64,000 nucleotides of DNA, from positions 1 to 64,000 of the forward strand of contig NZ_JOJM01000062.1 in assembly GCF_000720325.1 (NCBI RefSeq), in the 5' to 3' direction. Both the position numbers and the translations under genes were made by a program. A model generated the notes under the pieces. It had not been told where the DNA came from, ran no database searches, and saw only the letters and a program-made list of their open reading frames with translations. Position 1 is the first letter of the stretch, and every line of letters starts with the position of its first letter. Source of the DNA: Streptomyces sp. NRRL B-1347. Its GTDB lineage: Bacteria > Actinomycetota > Actinomycetes > Streptomycetales > Streptomycetaceae. Below are positions 51,700-60,716 of this stretch, piece after piece.

Positions 51700-52644
51700 A
51701 TGACCATTCTTCGCCCTCTGGGATCGTCCGACCTCGAAGTCTTCCCGCTCTCCCTCGGCGGCAACGTCTTCGGCTGGACCGCTGACCAGGACCAGTCCTT
51801 CGCCGTCCTCGATGCCTACGCCGCCGCGGGCGGCAACTTCATAGACACCGCCGACGCCTACACGTTCTGGGTGCCCGGCAACAAGGGCGGCGAGTCCGAG
51901 ACCGTCCTCGGACAGTGGATGGCCGCGCGCGGCAACCGGGACGACGTCGTGGTCGCCACCAAGGTCGGCGCGCTGCCCGAGTACAAGGGGCTGTCCGCGA
52001 GCACCATCAAGGCCGCGGCCGAGGAGTCGCTGCGCCGCCTCGGCACCGACCACATCGACCTGTACTACACGCACTACGACGACCCGTCCGTGCCCGTGGA
52101 GGAGTTCATCACCGCCCTCGACGAGCTCGTGCGGTCCGGCAAGGTGCGCGCGATCGCCGCGTCGAACATCACCCCCGAGCGCCTCCAGGAGTCCCTCGAC
52201 TTCTCCGACCGCGAGGGCCTGGTGCGGTACGTGGCGCTCCAGCCGCACTACAACCTCGTCTCGCGCGACACCTACGAGGGCCCGCTCCAGGAGATCGCGT
52301 CCCGCTCCGGCCTCGCCGCCGTGCCGTACTTCGGCCTCGCCGCGGGCTTCCTGACCGGCAAGTACCGCCCGGGCACGGAGGTCGAGAGCGCCCGCGCCGA
52401 GAAGGCGGGCGAATACCTGGCGACCGAGCGCGGCCGCCGCGTCCTGGCCGCCCTCGACGAGGTGGCCGCGGCCCACGACGCTGAGGTCGCCACCGTCGCC
52501 CTCGCCTGGCTCGCCGCGCAGCCGACCGTGGCGGCGCCGATCGCCTCGGCCCGCACCCTGGAACAGCTCCCGGCGCTCCTCGCGGTGGGCGACCTGGAGC
52601 TGACCGACGCGGAGCTCGCGGCCCTCACGGCGGCCTCCGCCTGA
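51700..52644 (+). CDS. Aldo/keto reductase
   Basis: A 314-residue NADPH-dependent aldo/keto reductase of the YajO/AKR12-13-like kind. The catalytic tetrad is D49, Y54 (NFIDTADAY), K88 (VVATKVG) and H125 (LYYTHYDDP). Cofactor-binding parts are AASNITPERLQ, ALQPHYNLVSRD and the C-terminal PIASARTLEQLPALL, although the latter lacks the usual GAR spelling. The substrate is unknown. AAGGATG-like sequence precedes the ATG. Convergent with the PrsW gene, separated by only 2 nt. Confidence 0.94.
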   Translation: MTILRPLGSSDLEVFPLSLGGNVFGWTADQDQSFAVLDAYAAAGGNFIDTADAYTFWVPGNKGGESETVLGQWMAARGNRDDVVVATKVGALPEYKGLSASTIKAAAEESLRRLGTDHIDLYYTHYDDPSVPVEEFITALDELVRSGKVRAIAASNITPERLQESLDFSDREGLVRYVALQPHYNLVSRDTYEGPLQEIASRSGLAAVPYFGLAAGFLTGKYRPGTEVESARAEKAGEYLATERGRRVLAALDEVAAAHDAEVATVALAWLAAQPTVAAPIASARTLEQLPALLAVGDLELTDAELAALTAASA

Positions 52645-52646
52645 CG

Positions 52647-53975
52647 TCAGGGCCGATAGGGGTTGTGGCACGGGGGCAGCACCGGGCCGTACGCCCCGAC
52701 GGGCCCGTACGCGGCGTGCGGCAGCGGCCCCATAACCGGGGCCGTGGCCCGCGCCGCGTACCCGAGCGCGGGCGCGGCCACGGCCCTGCGCTCCCACAGC
52801 GCCTCCAGGAGCTCCCGCTCGCGCACGGTGAAGTCGGCGCCGACCCGGCCGTGCCGGGCCCGGTGCCGGAGCAGCGCGAGGGACGTCGCGCACGTCTCGT
52901 ACTCGACGACGGCGCGGCCCGCGGGCTTGCCCAGGTGGAAGGCCGCGTAGTCGCGGGCGAGGGTGCGGGCGGGCAGGGAGCCGAGCGCGTACGGCTCGGG
53001 CGCGGTGAACCAGCCCGCGGCCACGTACACGGGCAGCTCCTCGCGCACCAGGCGCAGCTCGCGCTGGCGCAGCCAGACGGCCAGCCAGGTGAGAAGCCCG
53101 AAGACCGGCAGCATGAAGGCCGCGTACACGACGAAGAAGCCGTACTCGCCGAAGCCCGCCGAGCCGTTCCAGAAGGCGTGCAGGCCCATCGCGAGGAGCA
53201 GTCCGACGCAGGGGAGCAGCGCGCGGCGGGCGGTGCGGTGCTCGGCGGTCACGGCGGCGACGCCGAAGCCGATGCCGGTGAGCACGGTGAAGAGCGGATG
53301 CGCGAACGGTGACATGACAACGCGGACGAAGAAGGTCGCGGCGGTCACCGAGGCGAGCCCGCTCTCGCCGCTGAGCTGGTCGGTGCCGAAGGCGTTGCCG
53401 AGGTAGAGGATGTTCTCGGTGAACGCGAAGCCGGTGGCGGTGACGCCCGCTATCACGAACCCGTCGACGACCCCGGTGAAGTCGGCTCTGCGGAACAGGA
53501 AGACGAGCAGCACGGCCGCCGCCTTCGCGGTCTCCTCGACGACGGGGGCTATGACGGTCGCGCCGAGGGTGTCCGCGCTGGTCGGGTCGGCCGTCGCGGT
53601 GGCTATCCAGCGGGTCGCGAAGCTGTTCGCCACGATCGCGATGAGCGCGGCCGCGCACGCTCCCCAGGAGAAGGCGAACAGCAGGTTCCGCCAGGGTCCC
53701 GGCGCCACCCGGTCCAGCCAGCGGAACGCGCCGATCAGCAGCGGCACGGGGAGCGTCGCGAGGCCGAGCCCCACCAGGAAGCCCTCGGTCCCGGTCTGCT
53801 CGCGCACCAGGGCGAGGATCACGAGACCGGAAAGGGCGAGGAGGATGACGAGGCCCGTGGCCCGGATGGCCCCGCGCTGCCACCAGTGCGGATGCCGGGG
53901 TCCGGGTGCTCCGGCGGACCCGTCGGGCCCGCCGGGCGGCGTCGGGTGGCTCGGGAGTGCGGGGCTGGTGGCCAC
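52647..53975 (-). CDS. PrsW-family intramembrane metalloprotease
   Basis: A 442-residue membrane protein with eight or so transmembrane helices between residues 35 and 300. The four PrsW motifs are present: PVVEETAKAAAV, FAFTENILYLG, SPFAHPLFTVLTGIGFG and GLHAFWNGSA. In Bacillus PrsW cleaves an anti-sigma factor. The C-terminal 130 residues are cytosolic and not shared with PrsW. The target in this organism is unknown; the ECF sigma/membrane-partner pair 6 kb away is one possible but unsupported candidate. The gene is 61 nt downstream of trmB on the same strand. Confidence 0.92.
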   Translation of the reverse strand: MATSPALPSHPTPPGGPDGSAGAPGPRHPHWWQRGAIRATGLVILLALSGLVILALVREQTGTEGFLVGLGLATLPVPLLIGAFRWLDRVAPGPWRNLLFAFSWGACAAALIAIVANSFATRWIATATADPTSADTLGATVIAPVVEETAKAAAVLLVFLFRRADFTGVVDGFVIAGVTATGFAFTENILYLGNAFGTDQLSGESGLASVTAATFFVRVVMSPFAHPLFTVLTGIGFGVAAVTAEHRTARRALLPCVGLLLAMGLHAFWNGSAGFGEYGFFVVYAAFMLPVFGLLTWLAVWLRQRELRLVREELPVYVAAGWFTAPEPYALGSLPARTLARDYAAFHLGKPAGRAVVEYETCATSLALLRHRARHGRVGADFTVRERELLEALWERRAVAAPALGYAARATAPVMGPLPHAAYGPVGAYGPVLPPCHNPYRP

Positions 53976-54036
53976 GGATCGACCCTAACGAGGGTTGGGG
54001 CCGCTCGCGACGGTGCCTCGGACCCGGTGGCCCGCC

Positions 54037-54804
54037 TCAGTCCTGGGAGAGCGTGGCGGCCCTGCGGAACAGCAGGTCGTTCACCACGTGACCCTTCCGC
54101 AGGCCCTGGCCCTCGAAGCGGGTGAGCGGCCGGAAGTCGGGGCGCGGCGCGTACCCGCCGTCCGCCGTGGTGTTCTCGAAGTCGGGGTGCGCGCCGAGCA
54201 CCTCCAGCATGTGCTCCGCGTACGGCTCCCAGTCCGTGGCGCAGTGCAGGACCGCGCCGGGCTTGAGGCGGGGCGCGAGCAGCGTCAGGAACTCCGGCTG
54301 GATCAGGCGCCGCTTGTTGTGGCGGGCCTTGGGCCAGGGGTCGGGGAAGTACACGCGCGCGCCGTCCAGGCTCTCCGGGGCGAGCATCTCCCGGAGCAGG
54401 ATCACGGCGTCGCCGTTGGCGACCCGGATGTTGGACAGGCCGTTCCGCTCCGCGAGATTCAGCAGGTTGCCCTGGCCGGGGGTGTGCACGTCCACGGCGA
54501 GGATGTTCGTGTCCGGGTCGGCGGCCGCCATCTGCGCGGTGGCCTCGCCCATCCCGAAGCCGATCTCCAGGACGACGGGCGCGTCGGAGCCGAACAGCTC
54601 CTGGAGGTCGAGCACCTTCGCGCCGTCGATGTCGAAGCCCCACTTGGGCCACAGCCGCTGCAGCGCGTCGCCCTGCGCGGTGGTGACCCGGCTGCGGCGC
54701 GGCGTGAAGCTGCGGATCCGCCGCTCGAACCGGCCCCCGGAGGGGTCGGGCACGGGACCTTCGGGGAAACGGGGGGCGCCCTTCGGGCGGGAGTTCTCAG
54801 ACAC
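54037..54804 (-). CDS. trmB: tRNA (guanine-N7-)-methyltransferase
   Basis: Forms m7G46 in the variable loop of tRNAs with S-adenosylmethionine. The 255 residues include a 50-residue N-terminal extension common in actinobacteria. The SAM loop is VVLEIGFGMGEATAQMA, followed by NILAVDVHTPGQGNLL. The family signature is RVYFPDPWPKARHNKRRL, and TDWEPYAEHML lies near the C-terminus. ATG 54804 is the first start after the promoter. The upstream lhgO gene is on the same strand, 72 nt away. Confidence 0.95.
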   Translation of the reverse strand: MSENSRPKGAPRFPEGPVPDPSGGRFERRIRSFTPRRSRVTTAQGDALQRLWPKWGFDIDGAKVLDLQELFGSDAPVVLEIGFGMGEATAQMAAADPDTNILAVDVHTPGQGNLLNLAERNGLSNIRVANGDAVILLREMLAPESLDGARVYFPDPWPKARHNKRRLIQPEFLTLLAPRLKPGAVLHCATDWEPYAEHMLEVLGAHPDFENTTADGGYAPRPDFRPLTRFEGQGLRKGHVVNDLLFRRAATLSQD

Positions 54805-54876
54805 AGTGCCCCGATTTTAGTGCGGCAGGACCCGGCGGGGCTTCCCGAGCCGCTCCCGCGGGGGCCAGTCCGCGGG

Positions 54877-56085
54877 TCAGCCAAGGGTGGCGAGCACCCG
54901 GCGGGCCACCTCCCGGCCGATGGGCAGCGAGGCGGTGGCCGCGGGGGAGGGCGCGTTCAGCACGTGCACGGCCCGTGCTCCCTCGCGGATCAGGAAGTCG
55001 TCGACGAGCGTGCCGTCCCGCAGCACGGCCTGCGCGCGCACGCCCGCGGCCGCGGGCACCAGGTCCTCCGCCCGCACCTCGGGCAGCAGCCGCCGCACGG
55101 CCTCGGTGAACGCCTCCTTGGACAGCGATCTGCGCAGCTCTCCCGCCCCGTACCGCCAGTGGCGCCGGGCGATCTGCCAGGAGCCCGGCCAGGCGAGCGT
55201 CGCGGCGAGCTCGCGGGGCCGCACCACCGACCAGTCGTACCCCTCGCGGGCAAGCGCGGGCACCGCGTTCGGCCCGACGTGGACGCCGCCGTCGACGCCG
55301 CGCGTGAGGTGCACGCCGAGGAAGGGGAAGGCCGGGTCGGGCACGGGGTACACGAGGCCGCGCACCAGGTCCGGCCGGGCGAGGGTGAAGTACTCCCCCC
55401 GGAAGGGCACGATCCGCATGTCGGGCTCGTCGCCGGTGAGGCGGGCGATCCGGTCGCAGTGCAGGCCCGCGCAGTTGACGAGGACCTTGCCGCGCAGGAC
55501 GTCGCCGCGCGCGGTGCGCACGGCGACGCCGAGGCCGGGGCGGCGGTCGACGTGGACGACCTCCGCGTCGTACCGCACGTCGGCGCCGGAGGCGTGGGCG
55601 AGCTGCTCGGCGACCGCGCCGTAGTCGCAGATCCCGGTGGTGCCGACGTGGATGGCGGCGATGCCGCGCACGTCCGGTTCGTACTCCGCGATCTGGGCGG
55701 GGCCGAGCTCGCGGACCGGGATGCCGTTCTCCCGGCCGCGCTGGACGAGGGAGTGCAGCCGGGGCAGCTCGGCGCGGTCGGTGGCGACGATGAGCTTGCC
55801 GGTGACCTCGTGCGCGATGCCGTACTCGGCGCAGAACTTGACCATCTCGGCGGCGCCGCCCACGGCGAAGCGCGCCTTCAGGGAGCCGGGGCGGTAGTAG
55901 ATCCCGCTGTGGATCACACCGCTGTTCCGCCCGGTCTGGTGCCGGGCGGGCCCCGCCTCCTTCTCCAGGACGGTCACCCGCGTGCCGGGCGCGGCCCGGG
56001 TGAGGGCATGGGCGACCGAAAGCCCGACGATCCCGCCCCCCACGACGAGCACGTCACAGTCATACGCCACGGCACCCCGACCCAT
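54877..56085 (-). CDS. lhgO: L-2-hydroxyglutarate oxidase
   Basis: A 402-residue FAD-dependent oxidoreductase that converts L-2-hydroxyglutarate to 2-oxoglutarate, probably passing electrons to quinone. The FAD-binding Rossmann motif is DVLVVGGGIVGLSVAHAL near the N-terminus. ARHQTGRNSGVIHSGIYYRPGSLKA is the LhgO/DAO signature, and VNCAGLHCDRIARLTG and PFRGEYFTL follow. The ATG at 56085 has GGGAGGTG 7 nt upstream. Its partner glutarate hydroxylase (CsiD) is not present, so here it may act as a metabolite-repair enzyme. Confidence 0.93.
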   Translation of the reverse strand: MGRGAVAYDCDVLVVGGGIVGLSVAHALTRAAPGTRVTVLEKEAGPARHQTGRNSGVIHSGIYYRPGSLKARFAVGGAAEMVKFCAEYGIAHEVTGKLIVATDRAELPRLHSLVQRGRENGIPVRELGPAQIAEYEPDVRGIAAIHVGTTGICDYGAVAEQLAHASGADVRYDAEVVHVDRRPGLGVAVRTARGDVLRGKVLVNCAGLHCDRIARLTGDEPDMRIVPFRGEYFTLARPDLVRGLVYPVPDPAFPFLGVHLTRGVDGGVHVGPNAVPALAREGYDWSVVRPRELAATLAWPGSWQIARRHWRYGAGELRRSLSKEAFTEAVRRLLPEVRAEDLVPAAAGVRAQAVLRDGTLVDDFLIREGARAVHVLNAPSPAATASLPIGREVARRVLATLG

Positions 56086-56182
56086 CGTTCAGCACCTCCC
56101 ACCCCGATAGTGCCCTGCACCACTGACAACGCCGTTAAACGTGGTCCTGGGCACCCGTGGCGCGGAGGCGTCGTGTCGCCGC

Positions 56183-57631
56183 TCACGCCGGGGCGACCAG
56201 CAAGGGGCGCGCCCGCTCCCGCAGCTCCACCACGCGGGGCTCGTCGCCGTAGGGCTCCAGGCGGTGCAGCAGGTCCTTCACGTACTCCGTGGTGCGTGCG
56301 GAGGAGATGCGTCCGGCGACCTCCACCGCCCGTACGCCCTGCTCGCAGGCCGCGTCCAGGTTCCCGGACTCCAGCTCGGCGACGGCGGAGACGACGAGCC
56401 GCAGGCCGTGCGAGCGGACGAACTCCTCGGTGGGCCGCGACAGGGCCTGCTCCGTGAAGCGCCGGACCTGGCGGGGCGCCTTCAGGTCGCGGTAGCACTC
56501 GGCGGCGTCCGCGGCGAAGCGGTCGTAGCCGTAGAAGCCGAGCCAGGAGGGGTCGTGGTCGCCGTCGCGGGACCGCTCGAGCCAGCCCTCGGCGGCCCGC
56601 AGCGCCGCGCCCGCGGCCTGGGCGTCGTGGGCGCGCGCGTGCGCGCGTGCCTCGACGAGCCGGAAGAAGCTCATGGTCCGGGCGGTGGCGAGGCCGCGGT
56701 TGCGCTCCAGGGCGGCCTGCGCGAGGTCGACGCCCTCGTCGCCGAAGCCCCGGTAGGTCGCCTGGAGGGACATCGACGCGAGGACGTATCCCCCGAGGGG
56801 CACGTCGGCGGCCGCGCGGGCCAGGCGCAGCGCCTGGATGTAGTACCGCTGGGCGGCCTCCTGCTGCCCGGTGTCGAAGGCCATCCAGCCGGCGAGCCGG
56901 GTCAGCTCGGCGGTCGCGCCGAACAGGGCGCGGCCCACCTCGTCCGAGTACGAGCCGAGGAGCAGCGGCGCCGCCTCGACGCGCAGGCACTCGGGGACCA
57001 TCGACGAGCGCCAGTCGCCGCCGCCGTACTTGGAGTCCCACCGCCGGGCGTCCTCGGCGGCCTCGCGCAGTTTCAGTACGTCGCTGTGGCCGACCTTCAT
57101 GGGCGCGCCGCCGTCGTCGGCCTTGGCCACGTCGCGCGGCCCTTCGCGGCTGACGTCGCGGGCGACGGAGCTGTCGGCCGGGGTTATGAGCCAGCGGGAC
57201 GCGGGCGTGGCGTACGCGCTGACGGCGAAGGAGCCGGCCAGGGACTGCCAGATGCCGCCGCCGCCCGCGCGGCGGCCCGCGAGGTCGAGGCGGTACAGCT
57301 CGGTCGCCGACTTCACCGCGGCGCCGACGTCGCGCGGGAAGGCGAGGCCCACTTCGGGCGCCGGGTCCGCGTCGGCGAGGCCGATCTCGTGCAGGGGCAC
57401 GGGGCGGCCGAGCTTCTGGCCGATGGCGGCGGCGATGAGGTGCGGCGCGGCGCCCTGCGGCACCATGCCCTTGGACACCCAGCGGGCCACCGAGGTCTTG
57501 TCGTACCTGAGCGTCAACCCGCGTTGAGCGCCGAGGTCGTTGACCCTGCGGGCGAGTCCCGCGTTGCTGATTCCCGCGAGGGCGAGAACGGTGCCGAGCT
57601 TTTCGTTCGGCCCGCGTTGCTCCCTGGACAT
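56183..57631 (-). CDS. NsdA-like regulator with TPR-type helices
   Basis: A 482-residue protein of the Streptomyces family that includes NsdA and other sporulation-associated regulators. The N-terminus is a helix-turn-helix-like region ([27 protein letters not shown] and [15 protein letters not shown]). The middle and C-terminal parts are TPR-like helical repeats, e.g. [20 protein letters not shown] and [21 protein letters not shown]. NsdA is a known negative regulator of antibiotic production and development; which role this paralogue plays is inference. ATG 57631 has GAGGGG 7 nt upstream; a longer open frame to 57778 lacks one. 97 nt upstream of lhgO. Confidence 0.85.
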   Translation of the reverse strand: MSREQRGPNEKLGTVLALAGISNAGLARRVNDLGAQRGLTLRYDKTSVARWVSKGMVPQGAAPHLIAAAIGQKLGRPVPLHEIGLADADPAPEVGLAFPRDVGAAVKSATELYRLDLAGRRAGGGGIWQSLAGSFAVSAYATPASRWLITPADSSVARDVSREGPRDVAKADDGGAPMKVGHSDVLKLREAAEDARRWDSKYGGGDWRSSMVPECLRVEAAPLLLGSYSDEVGRALFGATAELTRLAGWMAFDTGQQEAAQRYYIQALRLARAAADVPLGGYVLASMSLQATYRGFGDEGVDLAQAALERNRGLATARTMSFFRLVEARAHARAHDAQAAGAALRAAEGWLERSRDGDHDPSWLGFYGYDRFAADAAECYRDLKAPRQVRRFTEQALSRPTEEFVRSHGLRLVVSAVAELESGNLDAACEQGVRAVEVAGRISSARTTEYVKDLLHRLEPYGDEPRVVELRERARPLLVAPA

Positions 57632-57851
57632 GCGCCACCCCTCGGACACAGACGGCTGCCGGGCAGTGGCGTGACCGCGCGGCATTCGTGCTGCCTTCCC
57701 CCCGGGGGCGGCTACCGGGGGTCGTCGGTGCGAACGGCGTGTCGCGCGCCGTTTCCCGATCCCCGGCCGCAAGAGCACGTGGCCGAGCCCCCAGGTATAT
57801 GCCTCCGCGAAAACAACAGCACACCCAGCGTAGTTCGATGAATCCCAAGCG

Positions 57852-58136
57852 TTAAGAGGCGTAGTTCCGTATGGCGAGATTGTTGTCCGTACGGGCGTGC
57901 GGCACCGGCGGAGCGTGCTCCGGGTGTGTGGCCGTGCGCCCGTGCGTGCGCTCTTCTACGGCCAACGGGGGAGCGTTTCCATGGATGACGCGTGGGTCGG
58001 CCCGCTGCGCTGGAGTCAGCGGGCTGGGGGACACCGCCGCCTCCATCCCCGCGGGCGGCGGACCGGTCCGGGAGGCGAACACCGCCTCCCGGGCTGTGCG
58101 TTGGCCGGAACGGCCCTGGGGGGCGTGTTCGGCCAT
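57852..58136 (-). CDS. Small hypothetical protein, 94 residues
   Basis: A Pro/Ala/Arg/His-rich protein without recognisable domain; segments are [39 protein letters not shown] and the C-terminus [15 protein letters not shown]. About 80 percent of third codon positions are G or C, slightly low for this genome. A 117-codon frame on the opposite strand (57871-58224) overlaps it with similar bias but eight cysteines and an odd composition, so the minus strand is preferred. There is no clear ribosome site. It shares orientation with the NsdA-like gene 220 nt downstream and is divergent from the cyclase-like gene. Confidence 0.45.
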   Translation of the reverse strand: MAEHAPQGRSGQRTAREAVFASRTGPPPAGMEAAVSPSPLTPAQRADPRVIHGNAPPLAVEERTHGRTATHPEHAPPVPHARTDNNLAIRNYAS

Positions 58137-58358
58137 GGCTGATTTGGCCGAAAATCGCCCCCGCCTGTCCGCTCTCCGGCCGCCCTACGTCCCGGTGTTG
58201 ACGTCGTTGCGTCCTCAACCATAGATCGCCCGGGGCGTGTTCGCGCCGGTACGGGCGCCGTCGTAGGCCCTCTTGCGCGCCTCCTTCGTGGCAGCATGGG
58301 TCCCCAGTCCCCCGGTTCCAGGGGTGCGCTGGATTGTCCACAGGCTGTGGAGGCGACG

Positions 58359-60470
58359 ATGCGGTGGTTGGTGGGGTGGAGCAGTACCACCGCGAGGCCC
58401 TCGGCCGCCCCCGGCACGGCGGGCGCCTCGGGGGACGACGGCGAGACCGTCCACCCCGTGGGCTCCCAACTCCTGTGGGGCGACCCCGATCCCCTGTGGG
58501 CGGTCGGTGACTGGCGCCCCGACGAGGTGCGCACCGTCCAGGCCGACGACGAGACCCGCATCGCTGTGCTCGGCACCTGCGGGGCCAGCGACGAGGAGCT
58601 GCGGGTCAGCCTGTTCGCCGCCCGCGGCGGCGCGCTGCGCCATCTGACCGCGTGGCCCGGCAGCTACACCGCGGTCGTCCAGGTCGGCCGCCGCGTGATG
58701 ATCGCGGGCGATCTCGCGGGCGCCCGGCCCGTGTTCTACACCCCGTGGGCGGGCGGCACGGCGTACGCGACCGCCGCCCTGCCGCTGGCCGACCTCATCG
58801 AGGCCCACCTGGACATCGGCCACCTCGCCGCCCTCCTCGCCGCCCCCGACGTCCCCGAGGCACTGCACGACTCCACGCCGTACCAGGGCGTGCGGCGCGT
58901 GCCCCCGGGGCATGCCCTGATCCTCCGCGCGGGCGCGCGTGAGGTCGCCGGGTACGAACCCGTCGCGTCCCTCGCCGTAGCGGCTCCGCCGACCGACGAG
59001 GCCAGCGCGGTGGACGGCGTCAGGGACGCCCTCGTCGAGGCCGTCCGCGCGCGGCTGCGGGCCCCGCGGCACGTCCCCGGCACCGACATCGACCCAGGTC
59101 CCGTCCCCGGCATGGGCCCCGCCGAGCGGCGCGCGGCCCGCGGCATGCCGGTGCCCGGCATCGGCGCCGACCTCTCCGGCGGGCCCGCGTCCGGCACCCT
59201 CGCCCTGCTCGCCGCGGGTCTGCCCGGGATGCCCGGCACGGTCCTCGGCCACGGCACGGGGGCGGGCGAGCGGCTCGTCGCCGTCACCTTCAACGACCTC
59301 GTCACGGGCGGCCGTGAGGCCGAGCTGGAGCGCGCGGGCACCATCGCCGCCAATCCCCGGCTGCACCACGTCGTCGTCGCCGGGGGCGAGGAGACGCTGC
59401 CGTACGCCGACCTGGAAGGCCCGCTGACCGACGAGCCCAGCGGCGTGCTCGTCGCCGCCCAGCGCCACCGCGCCCGCCTCGCGTCGGGCAGCGCGGACCA
59501 CTTCACCGGCTACGGCGCCCGGCAGGTGCTCGACGCCCATCCGGCCCGCCTCGCCGACCTCCTGATGGACCGCAAGCGACGCCACCTGGTGCGCCCGGTG
59601 ACCGCCCTCGCCAAGGCCGAGGGCTCCGTCATGGTCCCCGCGCGCGTGTACGGCGCCGCCCGCCGCCTCGCCCGTACGGCACACCGCGCGGGCGTCGAGA
59701 CCCTCGCCGACCGGCTGCTGCACCGCCGCTTCGAGGAGCCGGGCGGCGCCGTCGGAGCCTCGCTCGCCGCCCTCGCGTGGGCCAGACCGGGGCCGGCCGC
59801 GCGCTGGCTGACCGGTGAGGCCCTCGCAGAAGTATCGGTTCGCCTTCAGGAGACGACGACCCGCCCGGGACCCGGCCCCGGGCAGCGCCCCGGCGAGTTC
59901 CGCGCGCGGGCGGCCCTCTTCCGGCACGCGGCCGACCTGCGCGTCCTGGAGCAGGCCGCGGAGGTCCGCTTCCAGCGCCTGCACGCGCCGTTCCTGGACA
60001 ACCAGGTCGTCCGCGCCTGCCGGGCCCTCCCGGAGTCCGTACGGGTACGTCCCGGGGCGCGGGCCCAGATCCTGCGCACGGTCCTCGAAGGCGCGGGCGT
60101 CAGCGAACTCCCGCCCGGCTGGGGCGCGCCGTCCCACGCCTCGAACGCGGCGGCCGCCCGCACCGGGCTCCGCACGGCGGTGGACGGACTGCTCGCCCTC
60201 TTCGACACGCCCCTGCTCGCGCAGGCGGGCCTCGTCGAGGCCCGGGTCGTCCGCAAGGCACTGCGCGCGGCGGCCGAGGGCGAACGGGTGCCGCTCGACG
60301 GCCTGGCCGACCTGGTCGCCACGGAGGTGTGGCTGCGACGGCTGCTGTCCCGCCGCGGCACCTGCTGGACCGGCACCCCAGCGCGCCAACGGGCCGTCCC
60401 TACGGGGACGGTGGTTCCGCAGCAGGGCACCCTGGGGGCGGCGAGGACGCCGCACTCGCTGCCGCACTAA
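58359..60470 (+). CDS. Asparagine-synthase/lasso-cyclase-like protein with altered nucleotide loop
   Basis: A 703-residue protein resembling asparagine synthetase B relatives, in particular macrolactam (lasso peptide) cyclases. The N-terminal class II amidotransferase-like domain (about 1-150) begins MRWLVGWSS, so the catalytic Cys2 is missing; GDLAGARPVFYT and GVRRVPPGHALIL are typical blocks. The synthetase domain has DLSGGPASGTLALLAAG near residue 270, where active enzymes have SGGxDS: the Asp is replaced by Ala. A Pro/Gly/Met-rich insert precedes this loop. HAPFLDNQVVRACRALPESVR near the C-terminus is conserved. The ATG follows GGAGG by 5 nt. No lasso precursor or leader peptidase gene is adjacent. 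Function unknown; possibly a pseudo-enzyme. Confidence 0.8.
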   Translation: MRWLVGWSSTTARPSAAPGTAGASGDDGETVHPVGSQLLWGDPDPLWAVGDWRPDEVRTVQADDETRIAVLGTCGASDEELRVSLFAARGGALRHLTAWPGSYTAVVQVGRRVMIAGDLAGARPVFYTPWAGGTAYATAALPLADLIEAHLDIGHLAALLAAPDVPEALHDSTPYQGVRRVPPGHALILRAGAREVAGYEPVASLAVAAPPTDEASAVDGVRDALVEAVRARLRAPRHVPGTDIDPGPVPGMGPAERRAARGMPVPGIGADLSGGPASGTLALLAAGLPGMPGTVLGHGTGAGERLVAVTFNDLVTGGREAELERAGTIAANPRLHHVVVAGGEETLPYADLEGPLTDEPSGVLVAAQRHRARLASGSADHFTGYGARQVLDAHPARLADLLMDRKRRHLVRPVTALAKAEGSVMVPARVYGAARRLARTAHRAGVETLADRLLHRRFEEPGGAVGASLAALAWARPGPAARWLTGEALAEVSVRLQETTTRPGPGPGQRPGEFRARAALFRHAADLRVLEQAAEVRFQRLHAPFLDNQVVRACRALPESVRVRPGARAQILRTVLEGAGVSELPPGWGAPSHASNAAAARTGLRTAVDGLLALFDTPLLAQAGLVEARVVRKALRAAAEGERVPLDGLADLVATEVWLRRLLSRRGTCWTGTPARQRAVPTGTVVPQQGTLGAARTPHSLPH

Positions 60471-60508
60471 GCGCTTCGCTGGAAGTATCGCGCTGTGCCG
60501 TCATTCTG

Positions 60509-60556
60509 CTGCGGCGCCGTCGTGGCTGGTCGCGCAGTTCCCCGCGCCCCTTCGGG
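60509..60556 (-). repeat. Dispersed intergenic repeat, copy 2 (short variant)
   Basis: CTGCGGCGCCGTCGTGGCTG followed by GTCGCGCAGTTCCCCGCGCC is the inverted counterpart of the element at 47069-47138. The central part is only 5 nt here. It lies in the 246-nt spacer between the cyclase-like gene and the AfsR-like gene. Confidence 0.65.
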
Positions 60557-60704
60557 GGCGCTCCCGTACCGCAGCGGACTTCGCCGCGAGCGCCGATGAG
60601 GGCGGGGGCACGGGGGCGGCAGCCCCCGGAGCGGGAAGGGGAGGGCCTGGGGCGCCCCGCGAGGGCCCACGGAAAACGCCACGGCACCTCCGCCCCCGAC
60701 GAGC

Positions 60705-60710
60705 CAGAAT
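60705..60710 (+). promoter_or_regulatory. -10 element of the AfsR-like gene
   Basis: CAGAAT lies 6 nt (gacccc) before the GTG at 60717; the same 6 nt separate hexamer and GTG at purD. No Shine-Dalgarno sequence is seen. Confidence 0.45.
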
Positions 60711-60716
60711 GACCCC

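Noticed and set aside
57871..58224. 117-codon plus-strand frame with eight cysteines
   Set aside because: No ribosome site or promoter signal, unusual composition, and it overlaps the more plausible minus-strand gene.
58137..58358. Search for a lasso precursor peptide next to the cyclase-like gene
   Set aside because: No small ORF with a leader and a Gly/Ala/Ser-starting core with Asp or Glu at position 7-9 was found on either strand between 57632 and 58358 or in 60471-60716.
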